Source of the DNA: Sinonovacula constricta
Lineage: Eukaryota; Mollusca; Bivalvia; Cardiida; Solecurtidae
Direction: 5' to 3'
Assembly: GCA_007844125.1 (NCBI GenBank)
Contig: CM017556.1
Coordinates: 19,522,110-19,586,109 of the forward strand
DNA length: 64,000 nt
This document shows, piece after piece, positions 14,201 to 22,693 of the stretch (position 1 is the first letter of the stretch; every line of letters begins with the position of its first letter). A program made the position numbers and the translations under genes. The notes beneath the pieces were generated by a model. It was not told the DNA's origin and did no database searches. It worked only from the letters and a program-made list of their open reading frames with translations.

Positions 14201-17200
14201 ATATAAAAAGCAGCAAGCAGCACTGGCACGATTGCTTTGTCTCCGATCTCTTTCTCCGATCTCTGTATAACCCTCTCTGTTGGCCTCTGTCTGTCCGTCC
14301 GTCTGTTTGTATGCCTGTCTCGTATTGCAATATGTTAACGGAGGAATTACCATTTTATTAATACAGGAAGAAAATAAATCCTAACAATATCCCATTTAAA
14401 TTTCCATTTTCACACTGACTGTGCAATCATACAACATATACGTATATGTTTCTGTTCAGGTAATCTTCAGGATCAAATTATTTACACTTAGATGTACAAC
14501 CTGAATAATTGTCATTTGGCCTAGAAAGATCAAGGACCATAAAATTGTCAATCGGCCATACCAATATAATCAGATGTGTAACAAATAATTACCTTTATAA
14601 AGTCACCGCATGGTAGCATTGCGGTGTTAAAACTAAAACTTATCCCATACTGCTCTGAAACTTCTATTTTCCAAGTACAGTTTAATTTCTCTGGGAAGTA
14701 ATAAGGGTATCCAGGACTTGTTAAAATCCCTCCTTCCGAGCCGTTAATTATACCTCCACATTCTGAAATACAAAAACGTGTCTTATGCTGGTGTGTTTGT
14801 TTACTTGTCTATGTATTTTACTGTATGTTTGCTAGTTCGTTATATGCTGTATAGCTAAAGAAGAAGTAGATGTTTTATTGCTATGGTTGTTGTTATGGCA
14901 TAAAATATAATATAAGGCGTAATTGGTCTCATTTCACTGTGAACAGAATGATGTTAAATGACGATACAGACTCCTTTATTATTTGTTTATTATCAATTAA
15001 CATTAAATCATACGGATTTTTTTTACCGATGCCATCAATTTTTATCAAGCTATTTACATAATTGAAATTCTCGTTTCAAATTTAACAAGCACATTACAAA
15101 TTTAACGGTCCGTTTACTCACTTACCATTAAAGTACATATTTGATATGTCATTTACACAACCAAAATGTGAAATACACTTACTTTGCGAAGCAGTACTGT
15201 TACACGCCGTTAGATTTCTCGTCCAGCTTCCATCGGTTTGACACAACGCGTACGAACTTGACGCCTGATGAAATCCATCAAAGCAGCTGACATTGGCCAC
15301 ACTTCCGATTTGTGTTCCATTCGAGTAAACGACCGTTCCATACTCCGGTGGTACCAGGTATCTGCAGTCTAAATGATACTCTTTTAACAATGTTGAGAAA
15401 GATATGCTGTTACAATGTTGAAGTATCGCAACGTTCCTACCAATCTGAAACGGATTTTTCATTTGAAAATGCCACACTCACGTGAACAACCTCTCTTAAT
15501 CGTAAACTAGGGTGGAAAATCAAATCAAAGCAGGCGACGTCACTGCACATTTCTCTAAGCATGTATATCTTTATGTCTTGGACTATAAAATGTATACTCT
15601 ATGAAAAAAACATTTCGCTGTGATAAAATGTATGATCTATCGCCTTTTTCATGTTTTCTGCTTTACTCACAATTTTCCAACATCTTCTTTAATTGTTGTT
15701 TAACCCTTGAAAACAAAGTATTACGAATATAGTACGCTGATGGAAAAGGGTTAGCTTACGTACACTTCAATCTACACCAGGCATTAAGGACAGACACCTG
15801 AAACACTAAAGAAAAACTACGAACGCGTGTATGCCTTTAAAATTTGTAATATCATTACTATGGTGATGGAATTATTTCTTGAAAGAGAGTAAACAAATGT
15901 AGACACAGAAATCTTTGCCTGGATTTCTCAGTGTTGTATCAGCATTTTCTTTGAAATATTGCTAGGATGAAACTACAGAAATTTAAGGGGGGGGGGGGGA
16001 GTTGTTGTTGCAGTTTATTTTTATAAATGCTGAGTCTGCAGATGAAAGGGAGGGAGAAGTTACGTCGGAAATGATCGAAGTTGTTGATCATTTTAATTGA
16101 TGCTGATATTAAAATGTTATGAGACTATTATGCTATAATGTCGCCTAGTATTTCATAACGTTAATTTAAATCAATATCATTATAATAAGTATCAACATAG
16201 ATTAATCCACCATCCACAGTAGTCTGGCAGCTAAGAATGGTTACCGCGCAATAGAAATACAGGCAAAGATTTTTATGAAAAAAGTCGGGGAGTGGGGCGT
16301 GCGCAGTACAAAACCATCTGCAGGACTACAGGAGTAAGATACAATAATTGCACAACAAATTCACTTTTCTCGATAATTTTGTTAATAAATGGGGGGAAAA
16401 GTTGGCGTGGTCTTATTATTAGAGATTCACGTTTTCTTGTTAAGATGTTTTCTTTTTTTAATAATTTAAGCTAATGCCTTCGTAATAATTTATACATATA
16501 CACATAGCAACACGGAACCATAATGTATTGGTTGTAAGAACATAAATTCTTTCTTTAGTTCCTATATCCTATGTTCTTGCTGTCTTTAAACAGTTTTTAA
16601 TAGCTGGAAATACATAAAAGGGGTGTAACTGACTAATAAAACATCTTACCAATAAAGAACGTCCTTAAATATAAGTTTTTTTTTAACTGTCTGGTTGTTT
16701 TAAAATTTATAGAACGCATGTCTCTCTAGGTAACGGTTGTGACCTTATAGCTGGCAATATACCAATACAACGTACCTTTCTCGCCTGCTAAAAGGTACAG
16801 GTCATATATGCCCACAGATCCCATGCTGTAATTGGACGTTAGTCCAGCGTCCCAGCGTACGGTTACCTCAACCAAGGAGAGTATATCGATAATTGTGCCA
16901 GGCCCGCCTTGGTCCTGTTTAACAGCAAATGCATTTTTGCTACCAAAGCTAACGATGTTAGTTTTACAAACATTATTCATTTGATATAACTGTATACTTA
17001 CTCACAAAGTAAACTAACATAGAGTACCAGTAAAACCATTGTTCACTTTGTAGAAAAAGCATGAACCTCTGTACCCAAGGTAGTTCTTCATATGCAAATT
17101 GATATTCGTCATTGACACATCGCGAACAATTAAAATTTCCAAGATGGCCCCAAAATCAAATATGGCCAACCCAAGACATGTAAACATGGCATAATGATAT

Positions 17201-20200
17201 ATTTTACCTCAGTGTAAATTTCGCATTTAGAAACATTTATGAAATTTGTTACAGAGACACTATATGATATCAAGATTAATATATGGCAGCATTCGAAAGA
17301 AATTAATTTCCAAGATAGCCGCAAAAATCTGGAGATTTAAACATGACCGTTATCTCATTGTAAATTATGTTATACTAGCACATAGAAAAAGGATGAAATT
17401 TAGCACATAGGCATGCGTTGGTACGCAGATTAAAATTAAATATGCAGACGTGATGAATGATTCAAATGATTAAGATTGCCACAAAATCAATTGGCCGTCA
17501 AAATATATATATTTAAGGTTCTCGGCGTTTGTGATCTTATGTCTTAATATGCCATTGTTATGTTCTAGTTACACATGCTTATAACAAAAAACCAGTTTAA
17601 AGATCTTATTGTCAGGTGTAACAGATTAAAGCCGTGATAGCTTGTGTGTATTTCTCAATCAGTGAGGAACGATTTATTCCACGTAAGATATAAATGTGTA
17701 CTACATCAACGTAAGTAAATATTGAAGCTAAAGAATCATGATGATGTTGTACATATCTATTAAAATATATTTTCCCACAGGTTAAGGCGGTACCCTATAT
17801 TTGTTTACCGTAGAGTTCCATTGTTTTAGGTGCATGAGGAAAAAGAGCGTCCAGTTGATGATGTAGTTCTTCACATTGGGATAACAGTAGTTGAGTGAAG
17901 TCTATCTAGAAACTGACGTTTTCGAGTATACAGTTGTAGTCATTCATTAATAATGAATGAATCAGTCAAACCGTCCAACAGCGAAGAGAAACGAATTCCA
18001 ATCGATTGGGACTAGTGTATTCTGCGTCAAGTAAAATGCTGTTTTCTTAAATGTAACAATCAAGCAGAAAAAGAAATGAAAGAAAACTGAAATCATTGGT
18101 GTTTTAGGAAGTTCACACAAACATAAGTCTCTGCCACTGTTTCTCAAATATATTTCCTTTGCGATACAATAACAAAGTAAGAGCTTCATAATGTTGCAAC
18201 ATAATCTCTTGATGAGAAGGTTAGAATATCAGCCTTTTTGTCTTCAGTACAAGAATTATTTTGCAAAGCTCACCCGTGGTGATTTGATAGCTCAGAATGC
18301 AAAATATCATTTGACTTGTTTGTCTCAGTTGTACAGAAGGAGAGGGTCAGCCTTCACAGAAAACAGAAGGACAAGAAGAGAAAACATTCAAAGTTATGCA
18401 TAAAAGTTATGCAAAAGCTAAACTTGTTGAACTCTTTGAAGAACACAGACTTCGCTACAACCAGGAGCATTAAAGACCTGCCGATCTTACTGTCTCTGTA
18501 TTTTATCACTGAATCAGTATGGCATTGAACACAGACATCATAGTACATAGAATCATTTGATAGGCGCAATTCCTGACTTGCAGGCTTATTTTTTAAATAA
18601 AGGCGTGTTAGCAGCTTTCAAAAATCAGACAGGTTAATCAGCCAAATCTTCTTACAGAGACTCCAGTAATAATGAGATATTATGTCTTGCAAGGGCAACG
18701 AAGCTGATTTGCAGACACATATTCAGACAAAAGATGGTAGTCCTTGATGTACTAGAAAGAGAGCACCCCAGAGTTCCTTTTAGTTTTTGCGTCTATGATG
18801 TTAATAGGACCTGGTATAGCATGCAGCAACAAAGCCAAATATCAAGAAGCAAACTATATTGCTCGGTTAAGGAAATTCAATTTTGTGAAGTGATCTGGTA
18901 AAGGCAGAATAACCAGTCATATCAAAACACAAGAAACTTCCCTGCCCTTGCAATTGGGCCTCAAGATCAGTACATAAACATGAAGCAGAGCCTTAATGGA
19001 TTCATTCTTCCATCTGCGAATGTTTGTATCTTTTGATTCCTTCAAGTATCAGCACAACTCAAGGATGCTACAGCTTCCACCTGCAATGTAATTAAAGCTA
19101 TTGTTTTAGCAAATCTTCAAGGGATATTCTGCACATCAGCGATTGATAACATGGGCCAAAACACCAGCCCGTTGACATCACATGGGTCTTTTTAATGCAC
19201 GTATCTTTACTATATTCCAACATCCCAAATACACAGGAATACACAGGAATACATAGGAACCCGATACAAAAACTAGGCAGGGAAATACAAACACTTCAGA
19301 AGAAAACCTTCTTAGAACTGACAGACTTTGCAATTGTTGCCACCTTATGGTGTTACATTTTTACTCTCAAGTATTTTAATGAACAGAATAAATGAACTTT
19401 TTAGTTAGAATGTGTATTACTTCACCTTGGAAAAAATGATAGTGTTCTTTTTTGTCAATCTAGCAATATGTATTCAAAGGAAAGGTAGTATGTGTTCGGT
19501 TACCTGTGGAAGTTTTACTAAGAATATTCGTCTTAAAAAGTAAATGTACTTTTTGTGTCGCCTGATTAAGTGACATGGATTCCTTTGTCGGCGGCGGCGG
19601 CGTCGGCGTCCGCGGCGTCCGGATGTCCTTCTCTGGAGTATAACTTTGTCACCGTAGGTCCAAATGACTCCAAACTTGGTATGCGTGTTTCTGGCAATGA
19701 CTGGAAGTGCAGCGCACAAGAACCGTTACTCTATCTTGTTCCGTTTTTTTTTTTAAATTATTCCCCTTTGATTTATTATTACAGTGCATTTCTTGTCCGG
19801 AGTGTAACTTTGTCACGGTAGGTCCAAATGACTCCAAACTTGGTATGCATGTTTCTGGCAATGACTCAAAGTGCAGTGCACAAGAACGGTAACTGTACCT
19901 TCTTCTGTTTTCAGTTATTCCCCTTTGATTGATTTTATAGAGGATTTCTAAAGACAACTTATTAAATTTTCTTCATGTTGTTATTACATCATATTAACAA
20001 TTTCACGCGGGGACAATCCAATGTGGTGCATTATTTGCGAAGATTTTTACTTGGAAAATAGTAAATGGGAGACTTAAGAGGGAAACTACGTATGCATAGT
20101 TTAAATACCGTGTCACGGGCCAATGAACAATCACTTTTAAGAAATTGACATTATAAAAATATGAGAAATAATTAAAACACTTTTTTGCGCGTTTGCTTTA

Positions 20201-22686
20201 AATGTATTTATAAGCGTCTGTATAGAGTTCAATGTGTTTATTGAATACTAAACGAAGAAAGCCCGGATTTAAGAAAGTTTAGTATAATTATCATCTCACA
20301 AAAGGTAGACAGCCTAACATTAAAATAAACTACTTACATTAACAGCTGTCTATCGTAAAAATATAAAAGTTCACAACTGGACTCCCTAACCTTAGAAGCT
20401 AAACACTCATCACTTTTTGTTTATTCTTCGCAAAACAGTTATTCTGGTTGTTTTTCTTAGTATTTATACTTATACGATTCGTATGTATCATTAACATTTT
20501 TAAATTCTTGATGCTTGTAGCTTGAAATATATGGATGTGAAGTTAAATTTGGCTGGGGATTAAGTACTAAATGTAACACAATTCCATTTTAACCACAAAA
20601 AAATTGCGCATTTTATGTACTTCAATGTGAGTTTTGATATGTCGCACTTAGTGTGAAAGTCCCTTAGTAAATGGGCATTTTATGTATATCCGACTTAGGC
20701 AAAAGATGGGAAATGGCATGTGGAAATGGTCTAAAAGCATTATATCTGACCATATGTTGTCTTTAAACAGGTGTACATCAATATTAGCGGCATGTGTTCT
20801 CTTCTTTTTAATAATTTTTAAATATTAATGGTTATATTTAAAAAGAGATACAAATGTCGAAATATCTCCGATGTTACAAAAAAACTTCAGATTTCGAATT
20901 ATATTTTCGTCATTGCCTGCTATCTCTGTATTTTGCTTTTTGGTAAAAACCAGTATGCCATTGTATTGCTAGCCATTGCTGATATTCTTCATTCAGAGCT
21001 CATTTCAGCCTTCCTGTAAATTACCCAGCAATTGTCCAATTTTAACTTTGCCGGTAAGAACACATCGTATATTTTACTTTCAGAAATATACCTTCGTAAG
21101 CCTTGTCAAGATGGCAGCCAAAGCCAAAGACCTTGCTAAATATATACAGCAAAATACTGAAAAAAAAACCGATGACAACACGAAGAATAGATACAGAGAG
21201 ACAGAGACACTGCCGTTAGCTACGTCAATAACGTTTAGAGCTTCCATGAGTGTTGTTCTCTAGAAATTATCTTTGTCATTAGGTAGCATATAAAAATCGA
21301 CTGAGATTGTGCATAAGATGTATTATACACTTTACATATCAGGTATAATCCTTTTAGGTTGTTGTTCAAAGACTATGTAGTGTCAGAACTAGAATTGAAT
21401 TAATGTTTCTTGTTTTATGAAATGAGGAAATCATCTGAATTAGGTTGATAGATACTGCTGTTTGCTGTCGTCGTCTTGAAAAAGGTTGTCATCTAGCATT
21501 TCAAAATCGTCAAATGCGTATTTAGAGTTTAAGAAATGTTTTTGTCTTACCAACTTCTATCATTTATCATATATAACCTCACACAGTTAATTTCAAAGGG
21601 AAAAAACAAGAATATGGAATTTTGCATGGCTGTCACTTTGGTTTGATCACTATTTTTTCTCAAACGCCGCCATATGTAAATATCATTCCTACTGGATAAA
21701 ACAGGGTGCATAGTCTCGTGTTTAAACTTCAAAAAGCTCAGTTTTGGCCATTTATGTGCCTCATCTGTTGAACTATGGGTTTTTCTCAAATGCAAGCAAT
21801 CAAACAATTTTTAATCAAAACAGGATTGTCCAAGTGATATAATTAAGCCTGGTGTGACGTAATAATAGGAATGATGAATCTGAAGCAATGACGTTTGCAT
21901 GATATTCGGGTGAATGGCGTTTCAAAGTTAGGCAACTTTGAAAGCCTTGATGAATTTTCAAGTCGGCTTCTTCTTAATTGTCTTTTAATTGGAATCTTTT
22001 TTCTGAATATCCTATTTGAGCTTCTGCTTAAATACACTTGCAAGTACTCACTATTCAAAATGTCATTTGCATGTTTTGAATGTCTTCAAATAGCTTCTTT
22101 TTTATTAGACTTCAGTTTGGTTATCTTTTAAAAGTCTATCAATGCTTTTATCTTGGGAAAAGTTTTAATACGTGTAATAACATGGACATATTTCTCCTAC
22201 CTCGTAACCTCTGTTCCAGTCGCGACCTCGAATGACGCGCGTGCCTTTGGTCACTAAGGCCAACATGTTCGCTCCGTAAACCGGATATATCTGGTATCCG
22301 CCTTCAGACAGGAAGACCGGATCTGGGAAAACCAATCTTGTTTCTGTTGTTGTTGAAGGGGTTGCTGTGGTTGTCATAAGTGTCGTTGAAGTTATGACTG
22401 ATGTTGTACTCGCACCTGTCGTGGCTGGGAAATGGATGAAACAAAATAACCGCCATACTTGAAAAGGGATAGGCATATAGAAGTGGTTTCAGTAAACCAA
22501 ACTACTGTTCGTGTTCGTTAATTGGTTTAACTTTCAATTTGTTAATATAAAGACTTTTTTCCTCGCATGGTTTAAAAAGATAAGACAATGTACTGAGTTA
22601 AATGTATATTTACCTGATTCTGGTTTTAGGCAGACCCACATATGGAGTATAAACCCCGCAAGAAGAAGTTCCATTAACTTCATCAT
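2117..22686 (-). CDS. secreted MIB/HERC2-CCP-CUB multidomain protein (12 exons, 3' incomplete)
   Basis: Joined exons, 5' to 3' on the minus strand: 22686-22614, 22424-22201, 16914-16776, 15368-15183, 14762-14593, 13835-13688, 12259-12101, 8341-8163, 7922-7739, 6250-6089, 5676-5519, 2276-2117. All introns are GT-AG and all phases join without a shift: 1942 nt, 647 codons plus one base. Layout is signal peptide, Thr/Ser-rich linker, MIB/HERC2 domain, then CCP-CUB three times. CCP exons are phase 1-1; CUB domains are two exons, 1-0 then 0-1. CCP and CUB are extracellular modules of complement, protease and adhesion proteins, and many N-X-S/T sequons agree with secretion. The MIB/HERC2 domain is best known inside cells, in Mind bomb and HERC2 ubiquitin ligases, so its place behind a signal peptide is odd. 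Function unknown: recognition, matrix or receptor roles are all possible. The C-terminus, and so any membrane anchor, is not seen. Confidence 0.88.
2277..5518 (-). other. intron 11, very AT-rich
   Basis: No exon-like, GC-raised or repeated segment seen; long A/T runs throughout. Confidence 0.6.
5519..5676 (-). CDS. exon 11: CUB domain 3, first half
   Basis: Acceptor TTTTCAG, donor ACAG|GTAATA; phase 1-0, 52 codons. Reads GCGGFFNATEYGTRI (Cys1), then YLDECIWIVQALP (Cys2). The expected Cys3 is absent (QLEVYGLLQ at the end), matching the missing Cys4 in exon 12, so this CUB has lost its second disulfide as a pair. Confidence 0.88.
6089..6250 (-). CDS. exon 10: CCP/sushi domain 3
   Basis: Acceptor ATTTCAG, donor GGTG|GTAAGG; phase 1-1, 54 residues. 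Cysteines in sushi order: CAYFKMP, ATCTFPD, TVCQDDYTW, NFTCGG. The usual hydrophobic core between Cys2 and Cys3 is short, so this CCP is the most diverged of the three. No long open frame marks it; it was found by translating the splice-bounded stretch. Confidence 0.87.
6251..7738 (-). other. intron 9
   Basis: Lies between CUB domain 2 and CCP 3. No coding segment or recognised repeat. Confidence 0.6.
7739..7922 (-). CDS. exon 9: CUB domain 2, second half with polytyrosine tract
   Basis: Acceptor TTTCCAG, donor GCTG|GTAAGC; phase 0-1. Starts VRDGPDSTSTLLARMC, the classic CUB V-R-D-G segment up to Cys4. Directly after the Cys comes HYYYYYYHYYYYN, coded by an ATT/AAT-type trinucleotide microsatellite (7835-7870), and the CUB fold resumes with LSVNGPVARLSVSW. 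The tract is in frame and stop-free on this strand. The remaining codons are ordinary, so the exon looks intact. Confidence 0.87.
7835..7870. repeat. trinucleotide microsatellite inside a coding exon
   Basis: About twelve AAT/TAA-phase triplets with two GAT-type interruptions on the plus strand, read on the minus strand as TAT (Tyr) with CAT (His) interruptions inside CUB domain 2. Confidence 0.95.
8163..8341 (-). CDS. exon 8: CUB domain 2, first half
   Basis: Acceptor GGACAG, donor TCA|GTAGGT; phase 1-0. Contains GCSNETILIQDTSY (Cys1), HEECYWIV (Cys2) and VLLDYSECRF (Cys3). A donor four bases downstream (GTAG|GTGTCT) also exists, but it would break phase with exon 9, so the upstream one was chosen. 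Confidence 0.85.
8342..12100 (-). other. intron 7 (3.8 kb) with dispersed repeat fragments
   Basis: Contains a fragment of the AAGAG...GATATCTCTGAAGCGCTCAC type at about 10183-10223, related to the repeat at 47064, and a ~120-bp repeat at 11518-11640 whose relative lies at 44175-44290. A minus-strand reading at 9418-9639 has no recognisable domain. Confidence 0.5.
11518..11640. repeat. dispersed repeat, copy 1 of 2 seen
   Basis: Shares ACTCGTCATT, a CACGCTG-like core and the exact string TAGCTATTTTTAAACTTA with 44175-44290, in the same orientation and spacing. Class unknown. Confidence 0.6.
12101..12259 (-). CDS. exon 7: CCP/sushi domain 2
   Basis: Acceptor TTTTAAG, donor GTAG|GTAAGT; phase 1-1, 53 residues. 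Canonical sushi pattern: CKWLTLPEGY, SCSSGHELVGPSVLQC, then ATWNDSMPICQPV, with four cysteines and the conserved Trp. Sequons NVT, NAT and NDS are present. The exon stands out from its AT-rich surroundings by higher GC. Confidence 0.93.
12260..13687 (-). other. intron 6
   Basis: No coding segment or recognised repeat. Confidence 0.55.
13688..13835 (-). CDS. exon 6: CUB domain 1, divergent second half
   Basis: Acceptor AATAG, donor CCAG|GTACTA; phase 0-1, exactly what the CUB second-half position needs. It ends FRGFMLAYKPG, close to the usual F-x-G-F-x-A-x-Y CUB end. It lacks the expected V-x-D-G start, however, and instead has YDMNCNWIYNVS, which resembles a CUB first half. It may be a diverged second half or a CUB exon fused from two parts. 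The single Cys could serve as Cys4. An intervening skipped exon is possible though not required by phase. Confidence 0.72.
13836..14592 (-). other. intron 5
   Basis: Contains a short CTGT/CCGT-rich tract at about 14270-14320. No exon seen that could supply a more ordinary CUB second half. Confidence 0.5.
14593..14762 (-). CDS. exon 5: CUB domain 1, first half
   Basis: Acceptor TTTCAG, donor AAAG|GTAATT; phase 1-0, 56 codons. Reads as a textbook CUB start: CGGIINGSEGG, then LTSPGYPYYFPEKLNCTW, and later LPCGDFIK just before the splice, giving Cys1, Cys2 and Cys3. This is the least diverged CUB half in the gene. Confidence 0.93.
15183..15368 (-). CDS. exon 4: CCP/sushi domain 1
   Basis: Acceptor TTTAG, donor AAA|GTAAGT; phase 1-1, so the domain sits on one exon. 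Four cysteines in sushi order (CRYLVPP, SCFDGF, LCQTDG, ACNST), the conserved PPEYG near the start and GSW before the last Cys. N-X-S/T sequons NGT, NVS, NLT and NST suggest heavy glycosylation. It joins exon 3 through a GAC codon (Asp) and exon 5 through AAA (Lys). Confidence 0.92.
15369..16775 (-). other. intron 3
   Basis: Contains a G homopolymer near 15989-16000. No coding segment or recognised repeat. Confidence 0.55.
16776..16914 (-). CDS. exon 3: second half of the MIB/HERC2 domain
   Basis: Acceptor AAACAG, donor AAAG|GTACGT; phase 0 in, 1 out. The exon reads DQGGPGT, then VTVRWDAG, then NYSMGSVGIYDLYLL. These match the (D)QDGGxGxVGTV, VxVxWDxG, NYRxGxxGxYDLxxL pattern of the MIB/HERC2 family (Pfam MIB_HERC2). 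With exon 2 it forms one complete domain of about 60 residues. In Mind bomb the domain binds cytoplasmic tails of Notch ligands; here it should face the secretory lumen. Confidence 0.88.
16915..18188 (-). other. part of intron 2 with no recognised content
   Basis: Left part of the 5.3 kb intron that divides the MIB/HERC2 domain. Phrases such as TTCCAAGAT recur near 17140 and 17310, suggesting an old internal duplication of about 170 bp. Confidence 0.4.
18190..19262 (+). pseudogene. decayed member of a multi-copy invertebrate protein family
   Basis: Pieces in several frames run colinearly. They include LTRGDLIAQNAKYHLTCLSQ, then KAKLVELFEEHRL, then AIPDLQAYF, LARATKLICR, ETSLPLQLGLK, MFVSFD, and finally a frame reading AIDNMGQNTSPLTSHGSF followed by a FQHP-like end. 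I recognise this order from large uncharacterised proteins found in many copies in molluscs and cnidarians (K-Y-H-x-x-C-L near the start, D-N-I-D-H-N-P...G-S-F-H-G-T near the end). No function is known to me; the high copy number suggests mobile-element carriage. Stops and frameshifts lie throughout, and it sits antisense within intron 2 of the CCP/CUB gene. It is not functional. Confidence 0.7.
19565..19945 (+). repeat. dispersed repeat: GGC-rich head and two ~155-bp tandem units
   Basis: A (GGC/GTC)n head (19588-19620) leads into two similar units at about 19630-19790 and 19791-19945. Each has TAACTTTGTCAC, GTAGGTCCAAATGACTCC, GTTTCTGGCAATGACT and ATTCCCCTTTGATT. The pattern resembles a dispersed repeat I associate with clam genomes. 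It lies in intron 2. Open frames over it are by-products of composition. Confidence 0.75.
19946..22200 (-). other. right part of intron 2
   Basis: No supported exon. A plus-strand ATG at 21111 in good context starts a 50-codon lysine-rich reading with no match I know; probably chance. Confidence 0.45.
22201..22424 (-). CDS. exon 2: Thr/Ser-rich linker and first half of the MIB/HERC2 domain
   Basis: Acceptor TTTCCCAG at 22426-22425, donor GAG|GTAGGA; phase 1 in, 0 out, 74 codons. The first ~27 residues are almost all Thr, Ser, Ala and Val (TTGASTTSVITSTT and so on), a mucin-like spacer likely to carry O-glycans. The end reads GTRVIRGRDWNRGYE, the G-x-R-V-x-R-G-x-D-W start of a MIB/HERC2 domain. 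The rest of that domain is on the next exon, over 5 kb away. Confidence 0.85.
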
Positions 22687-22693
22687 TTGGCGA
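22614..22693 (-). CDS. exon 1 (coding): start codon and signal peptide
   Basis: A pyrimidine-rich acceptor (TTTTTTCAG) precedes the exon at 22693, so at least one 5' UTR exon lies upstream. Two adjacent ATGs lie at 22686-22681; I took the first. The 24 complete codons begin MMKLMELLLAGFILHMWVC, a short charged start and a hydrophobic core typical of a signal peptide. The exon ends in phase 1 at a GTAAAT donor. A different frame here is also open and hides the true one. The next exon supplies CC, giving Ala at the junction. Confidence 0.8.

Noticed and set aside
21111..21263. MAAKAKDLAKYIQQ... reading with a good start context
   Set aside because: Only 50 codons, contains an A run, no recognised family and no following exon seen.
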